Below, piece after piece: positions 33,039 to 44,200 of a stretch of DNA of 64,000 nt (position 1 is its first letter; each line of letters begins with the position of its first letter). Origin of the DNA: Symbiodinium natans (lineage: Eukaryota; Sar; Dinophyceae; Suessiales; Symbiodiniaceae); the NCBI GenBank assembly GCA_905221605.1, contig CAJNDS010002302.1, positions 51,001 to 115,000 of the forward strand. Reading direction: 5' to 3'. Position numbers and translations under genes: made by a program. The notes under the pieces were generated by a model. The model worked only from the letters and a program-made list of their open reading frames with translations, ran no database searches and had not been told where the DNA came from.

Positions 33039-33849
33039 TCAAGGAGGGTCTCACCGCCTGGTCGGTCGCACCAGGTTTGCAACTGCAATCGCCTGTCCGA
33101 ATTCACTGTCTGCAGCCTTGGCAACCTGTCAGCCCAAGGTTGCTTAGAGTTTAGGGTTTAGGGTTTAGGGTTTAGGGTTTAGGGTTCAGGGTTTCTTCGT
33201 AAACCAACTATAAGCGCAGTTATCGCCCACGTATAAGCCCCCTAAGTACCCTAATGGGGTTCAATATTTGGGGCTATAAGTAACCTGTCAGCACGAGGTT
33301 GGCTCTGTCAGGGAGCACTCGGAAGCCCTGTTGACTTCGTAAGCAGGGTTAGCATGTTGGGTTAGGGGGATAAAGGTTTCTAGGGGAGACTTTAAGACTT
33401 ACGAAGCAAAAGAGCTTCCCAGCAGTGCCACAACCTCATGGGAAGTCTGAGGGTTCGTTGCTTAGGAGTTGTAGGGTCTACAGGGCTCTTGCAGTGGTAC
33501 GCAGCAGGTTCGTGAGAGGCCCTTGTGGGTGAACGGAGTTTTCTAAATTTCGTGCCCTTATGCGGATCATGACTTGGAGAACTGCCCATTGTGGTTATCT
33601 TGTGTGCTCGTTGAGCACACTGTAGCACAAGATGACAACTCACTTCTCCGAAAAGCCAAGAAATAGAAATGTAAGCAATCTAAAGTTAAACTATGGGCTA
33701 GATAAGGAAGACAAGAAATGGACCTACCCAAGCCGGGAACGCCTGAGTTCTATCCCCCAAAAAAAGTGGGTTTGAGGATTAAACCCTGTAACCTATAACC
33801 CTGAAACCCGAAACCCTCAACCCTACAACCCTTAAATCCCAAACCCCTA

Positions 33850-33999
33850 CATGGAGGCTCAGGGTACTTAGTAACCCAATTATAGCTATTTTCACTGTAC
33901 TTTTTGCCCAATTTCTAACCCCAATGCGGCACTTCAGGGGCTTATGAATGGGTTATAACTACACTTATAGTTGGGTTATAAGTACCCTGAACCTCCAAG
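33850..33999. mobile_element. CTTGGAGGTTCA-family TIR element
   Basis: From CATGGAGGCTCAGGGTACTT to AAGTACCCTGAACCTCCAAG, with TA just outside both ends. Confidence 0.85.
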
Positions 34000-34095
34000 T
34001 ATCCTAAACCCTAAACCCTAAACCCTAAGCCCTAAGCCCTAAACCCTAACCCCTAAACCCTAACCCCTAAGCCCTCAAAGCGGTCAACTTCCGAC

Positions 34096-34183
34096 CTCCG
34101 CAGTGGCGCCCAGCGCCCAAATTTCTGCCTGGCAGGCATCGAGCATCACGCGCCCCGTGAGGCCGTCCGTCACCTCAGGGTGG
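34096..34183 (-). CDS. exon candidate, 29 codons
   Basis: A TTAAAAG acceptor and a GAG|GTCGGA donor bound a frame reading HPEVTDGLTGRVMLDACQAE and IWALGATAE. The amino-acid mix is convincing; the family is unknown. Confidence 0.5.
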
Positions 34184-34756
34184 CTTTTAAAGGGGTTTTA
34201 GGGTTTAGGGTTTTGGGGTTTCGGGTTTAAGGTTTAGGGTTTGGGGTTTAGGGTTAAGGGTTTGGGTTTGGGGTTTCGGGTTTAGGGTTTGGGGTTTAGG
34301 GTTTAGGGCTAAACCCTACACACTGAACCCGAAAGCCTATACGAGGTTCTAGAGGTCCGGTCAGGGTGTCGGGAGCAGCGACCGGAATTTCGCATTTTCC
34401 TGGGGCGGGTCTCACCGATCTGTGCTCGGGTGACGAAGCCGGTTTAGGCTTTACGGTTTTCGGTTCTGAAACCCGAAACACGCTAACACACAAACGCAAG
34501 CAACCTCGACAACCTTTGAAAACACTGCGAAAATTCTCCGCGCGCTGGAGGACACCGTGCGTAAAACCCTAAACCCTAAACCCTAAATCTTAAACCCTCA
34601 ACCCCCCCCCCCCCTCGCCCCACCCTACCCCACCGCACCCACCTTGCCACCGGCCTGCAGGGGTGTGTCGGCGTAGGAGCTAGGTTTACAGCTCAGGGTT
34701 TAGAGTCCAGGCTTTGAGGTTCTCAATTGCATTGAGGGTTTGTAGAAACCCTTTAG

Positions 34757-34970
34757 GGTTTAGGGTTTAGGGTTAGGGTTTAGGGTTTAGGGTTTAGGGT
34801 TTAGGGTTTAGGGTTTAGGGTTTAGGGTTTAGGGTTTAGGGTTTAGGGTTTAGGGTTTAGGGTTTAGGGTTTCGGGTTTAGTGTTTAGGGTTTAGGGTTT
34901 AGGGTTTCGGGTTTAGTGTTTAGGGCTTAGGGCTTAGGGCTTAGGGTTTAGGGCTTAGGGTTCTTAAGGA
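34757..34970 (+). repeat. telomere-type TTTAGGG array with clustered variants
   Basis: About twenty perfect units, then two copies of a 35-bp block (TTTCGGGTTTAGTG-type) and a run of CTTAGGG units. Confidence 0.95.
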
Positions 34971-35239
34971 AGGGGGGTTGAAGGGCTAGGTAACCCAAGG
35001 TTCCCTATGTAATGCTCCCCACTCCCTCAGGCTCCCTAAGCTTCCCAAGGTTCCCTCTTTTCTAAGGTTGCCTTTGGGAGCTGCTCCATATTATGGGTCT
35101 TGAGCTGCCAAAAGCCTAGGCACTGAGCGCAGTCAACCCTAAACCCTAAACCCTAAACCCTAAACCCTAAACCCTAAACCCTAAACCCTAAACCACAAGC
35201 GAGGAGCTGAGCTGGGGAGTTTGGGGCTTCGGGAAGTTC

Positions 35240-35745
35240 TGGAGGATGAAAGACGCATGATTTCCATATTAAATTTTTGGGCTTTTAACGGGGTGCTCTT
35301 TGTATTCTCTTTTTATGCGCCCCTTAAGCACTATTATCTTCTTTCAACTAATCTCAACAGATACAAATGAATGAAATGAACGCGTGATCTGTGAATTTGC
35401 GAAAGAAAGAAGATAATAGGGGAAAAAGGGTGTCATAAAGGAGAACACGAAGACAATACTTTTTAATGGGTTTTTTTGACCAATCATCGGTTAACCCTTG
35501 ATTTGTGGTTCGCCAAGGATAACAGGTCTTGAATCCCAAGAGCTCCTACAAAAGGAAACTGATGGCACCTCCATGTCGGCTCACTTGTTGCGTTCTTAAT
35601 ATTACTACGGCCTTCACGCTTCATTGCATTACATTGTAAGCCCTTGCAATATTATTCACTTCACCTTTAGGACAGCATATTAGTACTACGGTGAGAGAAT
35701 ACAGTGAGTGAGTACACGCGCCTATATATTACAAGCGAGCGAAGT
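35240..35745. other. 500-bp stretch without repeat or confident gene
   Basis: More AT-rich than its surroundings and free of TTTAGGG units. An inverted pair CTATTATCTTCTTTC (35331) and GAAAGAAGATAATAG (35404) flanks about 60 bp. No exon is convincing. Confidence 0.6.
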
Positions 35746-36198
35746 GAATGCGCGAGGGGGCCGGAGCCACACGAGACTGTAGAACTTCCACCTGCAGCCA
35801 AAGACAACCTAGCCCTTTGAGGCAACGTTTCAGGAAAAATACAAGAAGCAACCAGCGCTTAGGGTTTAGGGTTTGGGGTTTAGGGTCTGGGGTTAGGGTT
35901 TCGGGCTTAGGGGCCATTTTTGTGTTTGCTTACAGGGGTGGGGCATAGGATGTGTGGCAAAACGATGGGTGCTAACAAAGACCCCGTGCCAAGACACCGA
36001 GGTAAAGTCCGTCCCAGCTCTGTGGTGGATACTTGGAAGTTCATGGTACTTAGTCACCCAATCGTTGATTTTGTTTTACCCGGCATGATTCTCACCGGCC
36101 TATATATTCATATACACATGAATACATAAATAAGTATAAATATATACATATATGTATATGTTTACACATTTATTCATTCTTTCCGCAGGATTGAGGAA

Positions 36199-36312
36199 TT
36201 AACGTGAGGGGGTCAAAGCCAGCGAGACCAGCGCCTCCACATAGTCCACAGGAGAGGGCAGGTAGTGATTGAGCTCCAGCACGAAGCGAGCCAGCCACTT
36301 GCCCATGGATTC
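36199..36312 (-). CDS. 3' exon candidate, unrecognised
   Basis: Thirty-seven residues begin ESMGKWLARFVLELNHYLPS and continue PVDYVEALVSLALTPSR, then TAA. The WLARFVLEL stretch faintly recalls the N-terminal region of Crypton-derived DUF3504 proteins, but this is too short to claim. Confidence 0.45.
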   Translation of the reverse strand, partial: ESMGKWLARFVLELNHYLPSPVDYVEALVSLALTPSR

Positions 36313-36926
36313 GAATAGACCTCATGCACAACACGAATCCTGTTCTTCGACCCAGCTGTTCACCCAGGGCTTAGGAGCAGTGTTTAGGGTTCGGGGTCCA
36401 GGGTTTGGGGTTTTGGGTTTAAGGCTTAGGGTTGAGGGTGATTAAGCCCTAAAGCAAAACCCGAAACCCTCCGCTTAAAACTTGCCAGGGAATTTTGCTA
36501 CTGGGACTTGAGGCTGACTGTGCAGAATCGAAACCTGCGATGCCTGCGACTTCCAAAGGTTTTGTTTGGGGTTTAGGGTTTAGGGCTCATGAGAAGTTAC
36601 AAGTAGGGCAGGAAAGAGCCCCAAGTATGCTGGGAACTAGAGCTGTAGCTTGCCTTACAATACAGCCACAGTTGTCTCGACACACCAAGTCGGCTAAGGG
36701 GGGGTGATGTTGACTGGCTTAGGGTGCAGTGCTTAGGGTTTAGGGCGTAGGGCCAATGATAGGTTCCCCAACCATCCGTTCCCAAGAAACTGAAGGGCGT
36801 TTGATTTCGATGTCTACCAGCGACCAACGCAAAGCCAAGGCGAACAGAAAAGCACCCTTCAGTTGAGGCCCGGTTCAAGGTTAACGGCTTAGGGTTTGAG
36901 GTGTGTGCCTGGGTGGGGGGGCTGCG

Positions 36927-36958
<32 letters not shown>
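36927..36958 (+). repeat. poly-G run
   Basis: About 29 consecutive G residues after GCGC, next to a CCCTAA tract. Long G runs also occur at 27128 and 31580; their lengths may be assembly-dependent. Confidence 0.9.
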
Positions 36959-36959
<1 letters not shown>

Positions 36960-37056
36960 GTTGATAAAGCCCTAACCCCTAACCCCTAAACCCTAAACCC
37001 TAGACCCTAACCGCCCTAACCCCAAAGCCCTAAACCCTAAGCCCTAAACCCGAGAC

Positions 37057-37149
37057 CCTGGGGAGCGCGCCCCTGGAAAACTCGTTGAGGTCCTTCTTCT
37101 GCATCGCCACCAGCGCGGCTCGTTGCTCAGCCTTGCCGCTGATCATTTC
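37057..37149 (-). CDS. exon candidate, 31 codons
   Basis: A TTCTCAG acceptor opens EMISGKAEQRAALVAMQKKD, continuing LNEFSRGALPR, before GTCTCG. The sequence is charged and helical. Telomere-type repeats begin directly after it. Confidence 0.5.
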
Positions 37150-37239
37150 CTGAGAATTTGTCGGATCCCCCCAGAAACCGTATAGTGGTATAACTGCAGA
37201 ACCACCCTAAACCCTAAACCCTAAACCCTAAACACTAGA

Positions 37240-37325
37240 CCCAAGAGTCCCTCGGAACAAAAAAGGGGCACCCTTGTTTGGTTTGAAGGGGCCTGTAAGG
37301 GAACCGAAACCCACCCCGGGTCCTA
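37240..37325. mobile_element. CTAGACC-family TIR element
   Basis: From CTAGACCCAAGAGTCCC to CCCGGGTCCTAG, with the GTAAGGGAACC block. Confidence 0.75.
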
Positions 37326-38529
37326 GAAAAACTATGCTGTTTAGGGCTTACAAAAGGGTTTATCTTGGCTGACTTCTGACCTCCTTACTAAAAGTTTAAC
37401 TTTCAGGCTCCCCCATCGTACCTGCCACAAAAGCTGAAAAGGTAAAAGTCCCAAGAGCCAGCCGCAAGAAAGCCAAGTTATGGGCCGCAAGGCCTGCAGG
37501 GCACGCGGCCTTCGTCAAAAGGTCGGTGCCGCCAATTACAGAAACAGCCGCCGCACCCACACAGAACCCTACACCCTAAACCCTATGCCCTAAACCCCAA
37601 AACGGAAAACGGACCCAGAAGAGCCCAACCGAAACCTTAAACTAGACGTTGAAGAGCCTCTTCTCTGCGCCAAGACTCCCCACCCCCGGCTGCCTCAAGT
37701 AGGCTCATGAGGGGGACCGGGTTGCAGGGGTTTAGGGTTTAGGGTTTGGGGCTTAAGGGGCCCCACCCGTGTTTAACCCTAAACCCTAAACCCGAAACCC
37801 TAAACCCGTCGGGGACTTTGGGATGTTGAAGGTTCAGGCTCAAGCTTCTGAATTCTGCGCCCAACGCCAAGAGGAAACCCCATGTAATTGCGGATTTTGG
37901 AAAATAGGGGTGCCCTTTTTGGGTCCCCCTTTCAAGGATTCTATTCTATTTAGGGTATACAAGGGGGTATCCCCAATTTGGGAAATACCCACTTGACTGA
38001 AAGGGCACGGATATTTGGCTGCACTCAGAAGGGTAGCTATAGATTAAACTCTTAGCTGCCACATTCAGAAACCCAATAAACCCAAAAAGGCCAGAGCTAA
38101 AGTTACAGTCGCAACAACGAGGCAGAACGCATGAGGACGAAGTGCGCGCATGCAGAAAGCCTTGTGTATAAGTATATAGCTTGTTGTGTGAATAGAATTC
38201 TGGGGCTGTGGGTTCGGGTTTACGGTTTAGGGTTTGGGGTTTAGGGTCTAGGGCTCAGATTTAGGATGCAGGGTTTACGGCTATGTGCGCTTCGGGCGTG
38301 GTGGTGTACGCCCAGTCCTCAGGGAAGAAGTCGTCCCCACATGGTTGTTTAGGGTTTAGGGTTTAGGGTTTAGGGTTTAGGGTTTAGGGTTTAGGGTTTC
38401 GGGGTTTTAGTGATGGGGTTTAGGGCTTCGGGCCCACCCCAGGCCCCAAACCCTCCTTAAACCCTAAAACCCCAAACCCTGAGTCCCTCAACCCTAAACC
38501 CTAAATCCTAAACCCTAAACCCTGAGTCC

Positions 38530-38609
38530 CTGAAGCCAGGAGGCCAGGAGGTTGAAAAAGGCGCGCTGCGTACCGGCCATGCCCTGGGCAGCTCCTTCGA
38601 CCAAGAGGC
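38530..38609 (-). CDS. exon candidate, helical
   Basis: A GTCCAG acceptor opens the frame LLVEGAAQGMAGTQRAFFNL, continuing LASWLQ. The amphipathic helix is plausible; the family is unknown. Confidence 0.4.
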
Positions 38610-39165
38610 CTGGACTTTTTGGGGTTGTGGGGGTATCAGGAGTTTAGGGTTTAGGGTTGCAGGGTTTAGGGTTTAAGGTATAGGGTTTAGGGTCTAGGGT
38701 CTAGGGTTTAGGGTCTATGTCTAGGGTCGTGGGGCTGCGCTGCGTCGCAGACAGCTGCGGCGATCTGGGGCTCCATGCAACTTGAGCACTACTTTGGAGG
38801 TTCCGGATACTTATAGCCCAATTTTTAGGGTTTAGGGTTTAGGGTTAGAAACTTAGCCATAACCCGCTTATGAACCCCTTAAGTGCCCTAACAGGGTTAG
38901 AAATGGGTAAGACGTACAGCTCTAGTTGGGTTCATGAGTACCATGAACCTCCACCCGTCATAGCCAGCGTCGTGCTGATGTTCGTGCTTTTTCGGTCTGA
39001 CTACATATGCAATTATCAACCCGGGTCTCTAAACCCTAAAGCCGCAAACTAAATCTCAAGTGTTGGGATCTGGCTGGATGCAGTCCAGAACTTGATGATC
39101 AGGAATTGGGCCTTTCGGCAGGCTCAAGTAGAAAAACCAACCATTTCCTAACAGCTCTTGGTTTA

Positions 39166-39281
39166 CTAGACCCAAGAGGAACCTAGGAATAGAAAGGGCG
39201 CCCTTCTGAATTAAAAGGGCCTTATAAGGGGAACCAAAACCCCCCAAAAAAGGGGGAATAAGATCCTGCTCTGGTTCCTAG
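39166..39281. mobile_element. CTAGACC-family TIR element, target duplication TTTA
   Basis: A complete copy from CTAGACCCAAGAGG to CTGGTTCCTAG. It is flanked by TTTA at 39162-39165 and 39282-39285. Confidence 0.9.
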
Positions 39282-39970
39282 TTTACATAGGGTTTAGGGT
39301 GCAGGGTTGAGGTTCTTGAGAGTTGTGCCAGCTGCAGCTGTGTTGCAGTCGTGCACAGGAACCATGCCACCTAAGATGCGTTCGTTTAGGGTTTAGGGTT
39401 TGGGGTTTGAGGTTTAGGGGTTAGTTTAGGGTAACCTCGATTGGCCACGAGCCAGAACTGCACAAACGACCGATAACTTCGAAAACGAGATGGACGAAAC
39501 AGCAGCCAGGTTGCTTTCTGAGTCCCTGAGACCCATAACGACCTTCCCCAGTTCCAGAACGCCCTCGCAGCACTGACCATTCCAGACAATGCCTGGGTCA
39601 GGGTTCATTCCCACAAACAAACTAACAGACGTGATTGCGTTAACCGCCCGTTGTAAGGGCTAACTTCCCGAAAGGTAGTCCTGATGGCCAAATGGAACTC
39701 AAACCTCGAAGAAAAGCGCCTACAATGCAGGGGGCTTGCCTAGAGCATCCCTTTGCCCAAGAGCATAAAAATTTCTTGCTAGTATACCATCTACGGCCCT
39801 TGTACTTTTTCAAGGTTACACTGAGCTAGGTAGGGCTTGAGACAACAAGGGCTACAAGAACTACCTTAAACCCTACATCCTAAACCCTAAACCCTAAACC
39901 CTACACCCTAAACCCTAAACCCTAAACCCTAAACCCTAACCCTAAACCCTAAACCCTACACCCTATTCCC

Positions 39971-40069
39971 GCCTCCGGCGAGGCCAGTGCCGCAGGACAG
40001 AAACAGTCCCACTCGCCCCTCTGCCAGACCGTCGGCCCCATACAGCGCCTTTCAGAGACAAGTCGGGAG
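39971..40069 (+). CDS. exon-like island, 33 codons
   Basis: The plus frame reads ASGEASAAGQKQSHSPLCQT and then VGPIQRLSETSRE, ending at a GGTTTAG unit that could act as the donor. Confidence 0.4.
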
Positions 40070-40155
40070 GGTTTAGGGTTTAGGGTTTAGGGTTTAGGGT
40101 TTAGGGTTTAGGGTTTAGGGTTTAGGGTTTAGGGTTTAGGGTTTAGGGTTTAGGG
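40070..40155 (+). repeat. telomere-type TTTAGGG array
   Basis: Twelve perfect units. Confidence 0.97.
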
Positions 40156-41107
40156 TGGCCAGGGCTCTGGCGTTGAAGCTTCTAGGGTTTCGGGGTTAAA
40201 GCAATTGTGGGCTTTCGGAGGTCTAAGGCGCAACTGGGCTTAGGAGCTGTTGGGGTTACACGGTGGATTCTTACATCTGGGAGGGTAAGGCTGGAAATGG
40301 TGCAGTCGCAAGACAAGGCAGGACATCTACGTACCTGAATGACCAGGCTCGCTGGATTAAACAGAGCAGTAGATGGGATTCACCCTAGACCCTAAACTCT
40401 CTAAACCCTAAACCCTTTCGCACAATGATCGGGATGGTTGCTCTCCATGCAGATCTCTGTTTGACAGAGAACCGACACACAGCAGCTAATCGACCGCTCC
40501 TTGCGGTGCTTGTGGGCTGCTATTTAAAACTCTCAAGGCAGCACCCTAAACCCTAAACCCTAAACCCTAAACCCTAAACCCCGAAACCCCTAAACCCCTA
40601 AACCCTAATCCCTAAACGCTAAACCCTAAACCCTAAACCCTAAAAGCGCGTTGCGTTCGCAACTTCAGAAGGCAGGTTGTAGTTTGTACGGTTGTGGGTA
40701 AGCTGTTGATGAGTGCTGACACCGTCCTAGACGGTTGCCTGCAACTCTGCCTGTTTACAACCATGACTAAGACGTACTAGTCAATCCAGAAACTCACGTT
40801 CTAATCTTTTACGTATGTATATGTTCGTCAGCGTTCGGGCTTGAGGTGAATAACTCATCGTTGAGCAGAGCAGAGGGGGACCCTAGTTGGGGTAGCTTGC
40901 AAGACATCCGCCTGTAAGATCTGCCTTCACTTCTAGGGTATGGCGAGCTTTTTGGTACGGTTCTATGAGACCCCAAGAACTCCAACATTGCGAAGGGCCC
41001 GTACTGCCGAGAAGATTTGGAGTCCACCAATTAGGCGGCTGGCGTACACGCACATGTCCTCGCATGCGCCACGCTCTGAGGGCGGTGCATGCTCACAACT
41101 GGTAACT

Positions 41108-41256
41108 TGAAGGCTCAGGGTACTCGAAACCCAATGATACGTGCGGTCCACTTGCAAGCCTCTCAAGCCCTCTAACAGGGGTACACATTCGTATATTTGT
41201 TATGAGTACAGTCATGATGCTAGAAATGGGTTAACAAGTACCATGAACCTGCAAGG
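41108..41256. mobile_element. CTTGGAGGTTCA-family TIR element, diverged
   Basis: From CTTGAAGGCTCAGGGTACTC to GTACCATGAACCTGCAAG, lying 14 bp beyond the stop of the ankyrin gene, so probably in its 3' region. Confidence 0.75.
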
Positions 41257-41269
41257 GCAGTGACTAAAC

Positions 41270-44200
41270 TCAGACAGAAAACGTGGCCTGGTGGTGCTGA
41301 AGTACCTGCCAAACCGACCTGGAGCTAGCGAGCTGGACAGGCAGACGCCCACGCTCATTGCAAAGTTCAGGGTCTGCCTGGGCTTCCAGGAGCATCTGCA
41401 CCAGGTCGCTGGCACCGAAAAAGCAGGCAAAGCCTAAGGGAGTCGTAGACCACTCGGCAAAGAGCTGCACCATGCGCGGAGCTCTGTGGCCGCTGGCTCT
41501 CACGCCTGCTCTGCAGATCAACTCCACTGCACGCCAGGCACCGGAACTGTGATACTGGATGTTCACGTCAGCTCGTGCTTCGAGGAGCATAGCTGCCACC
41601 TCCAAGGCGTGTGGGTTGGTGGAGGCCCGCCAAGGCAGTATTGCCAGGGGGTGCACACAGGCAAAAGGGCTACCCGCCGGATTCACGCGCGCCCCATGTT
41701 CGAGAAGGGACGCGACCACGGATGCAGGAGCAGCAATGGCACACGCCAAGGAGAGAGCCGGAACCTTGGTGGATCCGCTTTGCTGATTTACATCAGCCCG
41801 GTGCTGGATCAGGAGCTTCACCTGAGTTGTGCCTATTAAAAGCCCTTTGAAAACTATTTATGAAGAGGTTCCCTTATCAGGGTAGAAGGGAAATTAAGCA
41901 GTGTCTCCAAAGCACAACCCAGCCACTGTATGGGGCGACTTGCAGTATCCCAGAGTGGGGTCGCCGAAGCCTGTGGTGGCATTCACTTCTGCCTTCTGTT
42001 CCAAGAGGCTCATGAGGACAGAGTCGCAACGCCATCCCAGCATCGCTGCAAGCAACAGAGGTGGCAGGTCTTCGTAAATACCTTGGTAGCCCAGAAACCA
42101 TATTATGTTAATAAAGGGTACGCCTTTTTGGGGGTTGGCTAATGTCTAAGGGAACCTTGAAGCAAAACAAACAAAAAGGAAAAAAGGCACCACATGGGCT
42201 GTACCAGGATACTCACCTGCTTGAGGGCGCCGATGGGCCTGTTCACATCCTTGGTAACCCAGGAACAGAATTATACTAAGGGCACCCTTTTTTGGGCTGG
42301 CTATTTTGTAAGGGAACTGGAATTTAGGAAACTATTATTTGTGTCTAAAACCTCTTTCTTCTATAGATGAATAGAATTTTATGTTCGACAATGAATCTAT
42401 AATCTCAATATATCAATATATTCTTTGGTGATAGAAATTTTATTCTTTGGTGATAGAAATTTAATGAATTTCTTTTTATAAAATATTTTATGGTGAGAAA
42501 TTATTCTTTATTGAATTGGGTCTCTTTTTATTAATGATCGCATTATTTTCTAAGAATTTCTGGAGTCTCTTAAGATTTCGAATTATTCTATGACTAAAAT
42601 TGTGGATTTATCATATAAATGAGACTCTTGTCCCAAAACTGATAATTAAGATTGACGGGCGATTTTCCCATAACCAAAAAATAAGTAAAGGGCACCACTG
42701 GGCTACCAAGCATCCACCCCAGCTTCGCACAGCGCCGGGATCATCTGAGCATCGCCCGAAAGAACGGCGCAAGCCATCGGAGACATCGCCTCGCCCCGGC
42801 AGGACCTTGGTAGCTTTAGGGTTTAGGGTTTATAGGGTTTATAGGGTTTATAGGGTTTATAGGGTTTATGGGGTTTATAGGGTTTAAAGGGTTTATAGGG
42901 TTTATAGGGTTTATGGGGTTTGTAGGGTTTAAAGGGTTTATGGGGTATATAGGGTTTATAGGGTTTAGGGTTTACAAGGCACAGTAACCATATTATCATA
43001 AGGGCACCCTTCTTTGGCTAGCTTGTTTTTTTTTTTTTTTTTATAAGGGAGCCCATAACCCCCAACAAAAAGGGTGAAGGGTACCACTGGGCTGCCAAGG
43101 GACTTGAGGGACTTGAGTTTGAAGTCTTTCAGGAAGGTCTCTGGGCTGCGCCGTTTGCATGGCAGTCCCAGGAGGGTCTCATACCTGGCGACATAGTAGC
43201 GGAAGACGGCGCGCTCCTTGGAGACTTGTGAAGAGAAGATCTTGCTCTTCAAGGCTTTCCTCATGGCCTGGAACACGGGCTCGCGGTCGGCTGCATAGGT
43301 AAAGTCGCCCTCGTGCGGAGGACTGTCCTAAGTTGTCCAGTACCTAGGAGTTTTAAAGGTAAACCTTGGGGATTCTAAGGGGAATTTGAACCCAAAAAGG
43401 TTAAAGGTTACCTACTCTACTGCTAAGTGTCGATCCAGAGCATCGGCAAGACAAATTCGATGTGATCCGGGGCCGAGATCAGGACGGCGGGCATCTTCAC
43501 GTCAGCACACATCCTATACTCCCCTTAGAACCCTAAACCCTAAACCCTAAACCCTAAACCCTAAACCCTAAACCCTAAACCCTAACAAGAATAATTAATG
43601 TGTTTAATCTACTCTTGGGTTTTATATAAAAACAAAAAACAAAATGATTCCCAAGGGGGATATAGCATCATCTTGCACCAGAGCTCTAGCCGGCACCACC
43701 CCCTCCTGCACCAGCTCGCAAAGCCGCAGCGGCGGTCGGCGGCCGTGTGCCGGCAGGGTGGGGCAAGCACCACAAACATGTCAGACATCTCCACGTAGTC
43801 GGGGATTCTCTGGATAAACATGTCGGAAGAGAGCTGCCGTGTCCACTGGCTCCCAAACATGAGGCTCATGTCACCGTCAGGGACTGCGCCGTCAGAGGAG
43901 ATCGACATCGCCCTCTGCTGCGCAAAGTCACTTTGCGGGATGCTGAACCAATCCATCCAGATGTAGGCTCCTTTCAGGCTCGCGCGGTGCCGCTGGCCGA
44001 AGTTCGCCCGCTGAAGGAAGAACTGCGCGTAGAGGTCTTTCCCGATGGGGCTGCCCTTCATAAGCCTTTACTCCCCTTAGAACCTGAAAAAAGAATAATG
44101 TTTGTAATATCCTCCTGGGATCTCTTGGGTTTTATATGAAACAAAAGCATAATTCCCAAGGGGGATATAGAAGCTTCTGCAAGGCATCCTGGAGGATGGG

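Noticed and set aside
34100-34183. Reading GC-rich islands as CpG-island promoters
   Set aside because: Their coding-like frames and splice edges are a simpler explanation, and dinoflagellate promoters lack such features as far as is known.
39386-39620. Two overlapping minus frames of 64 and 67 codons
   Set aside because: Both look partly protein-like (FWNWGRSLWVSG and CEGVLELGKVVMG) and I could not choose; no splice site or family supports either.
41358-41850. Several plus-strand frames of 64-117 codons opposite the ankyrin gene
   Set aside because: The minus frame has ankyrin repeats and consistent splice junctions; the plus frames are its shadows.
42820-42970. CRISPR-like regular repeats
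   Set aside because: There are no unique spacers; the units are contiguous telomere variants, and the genome is eukaryotic.
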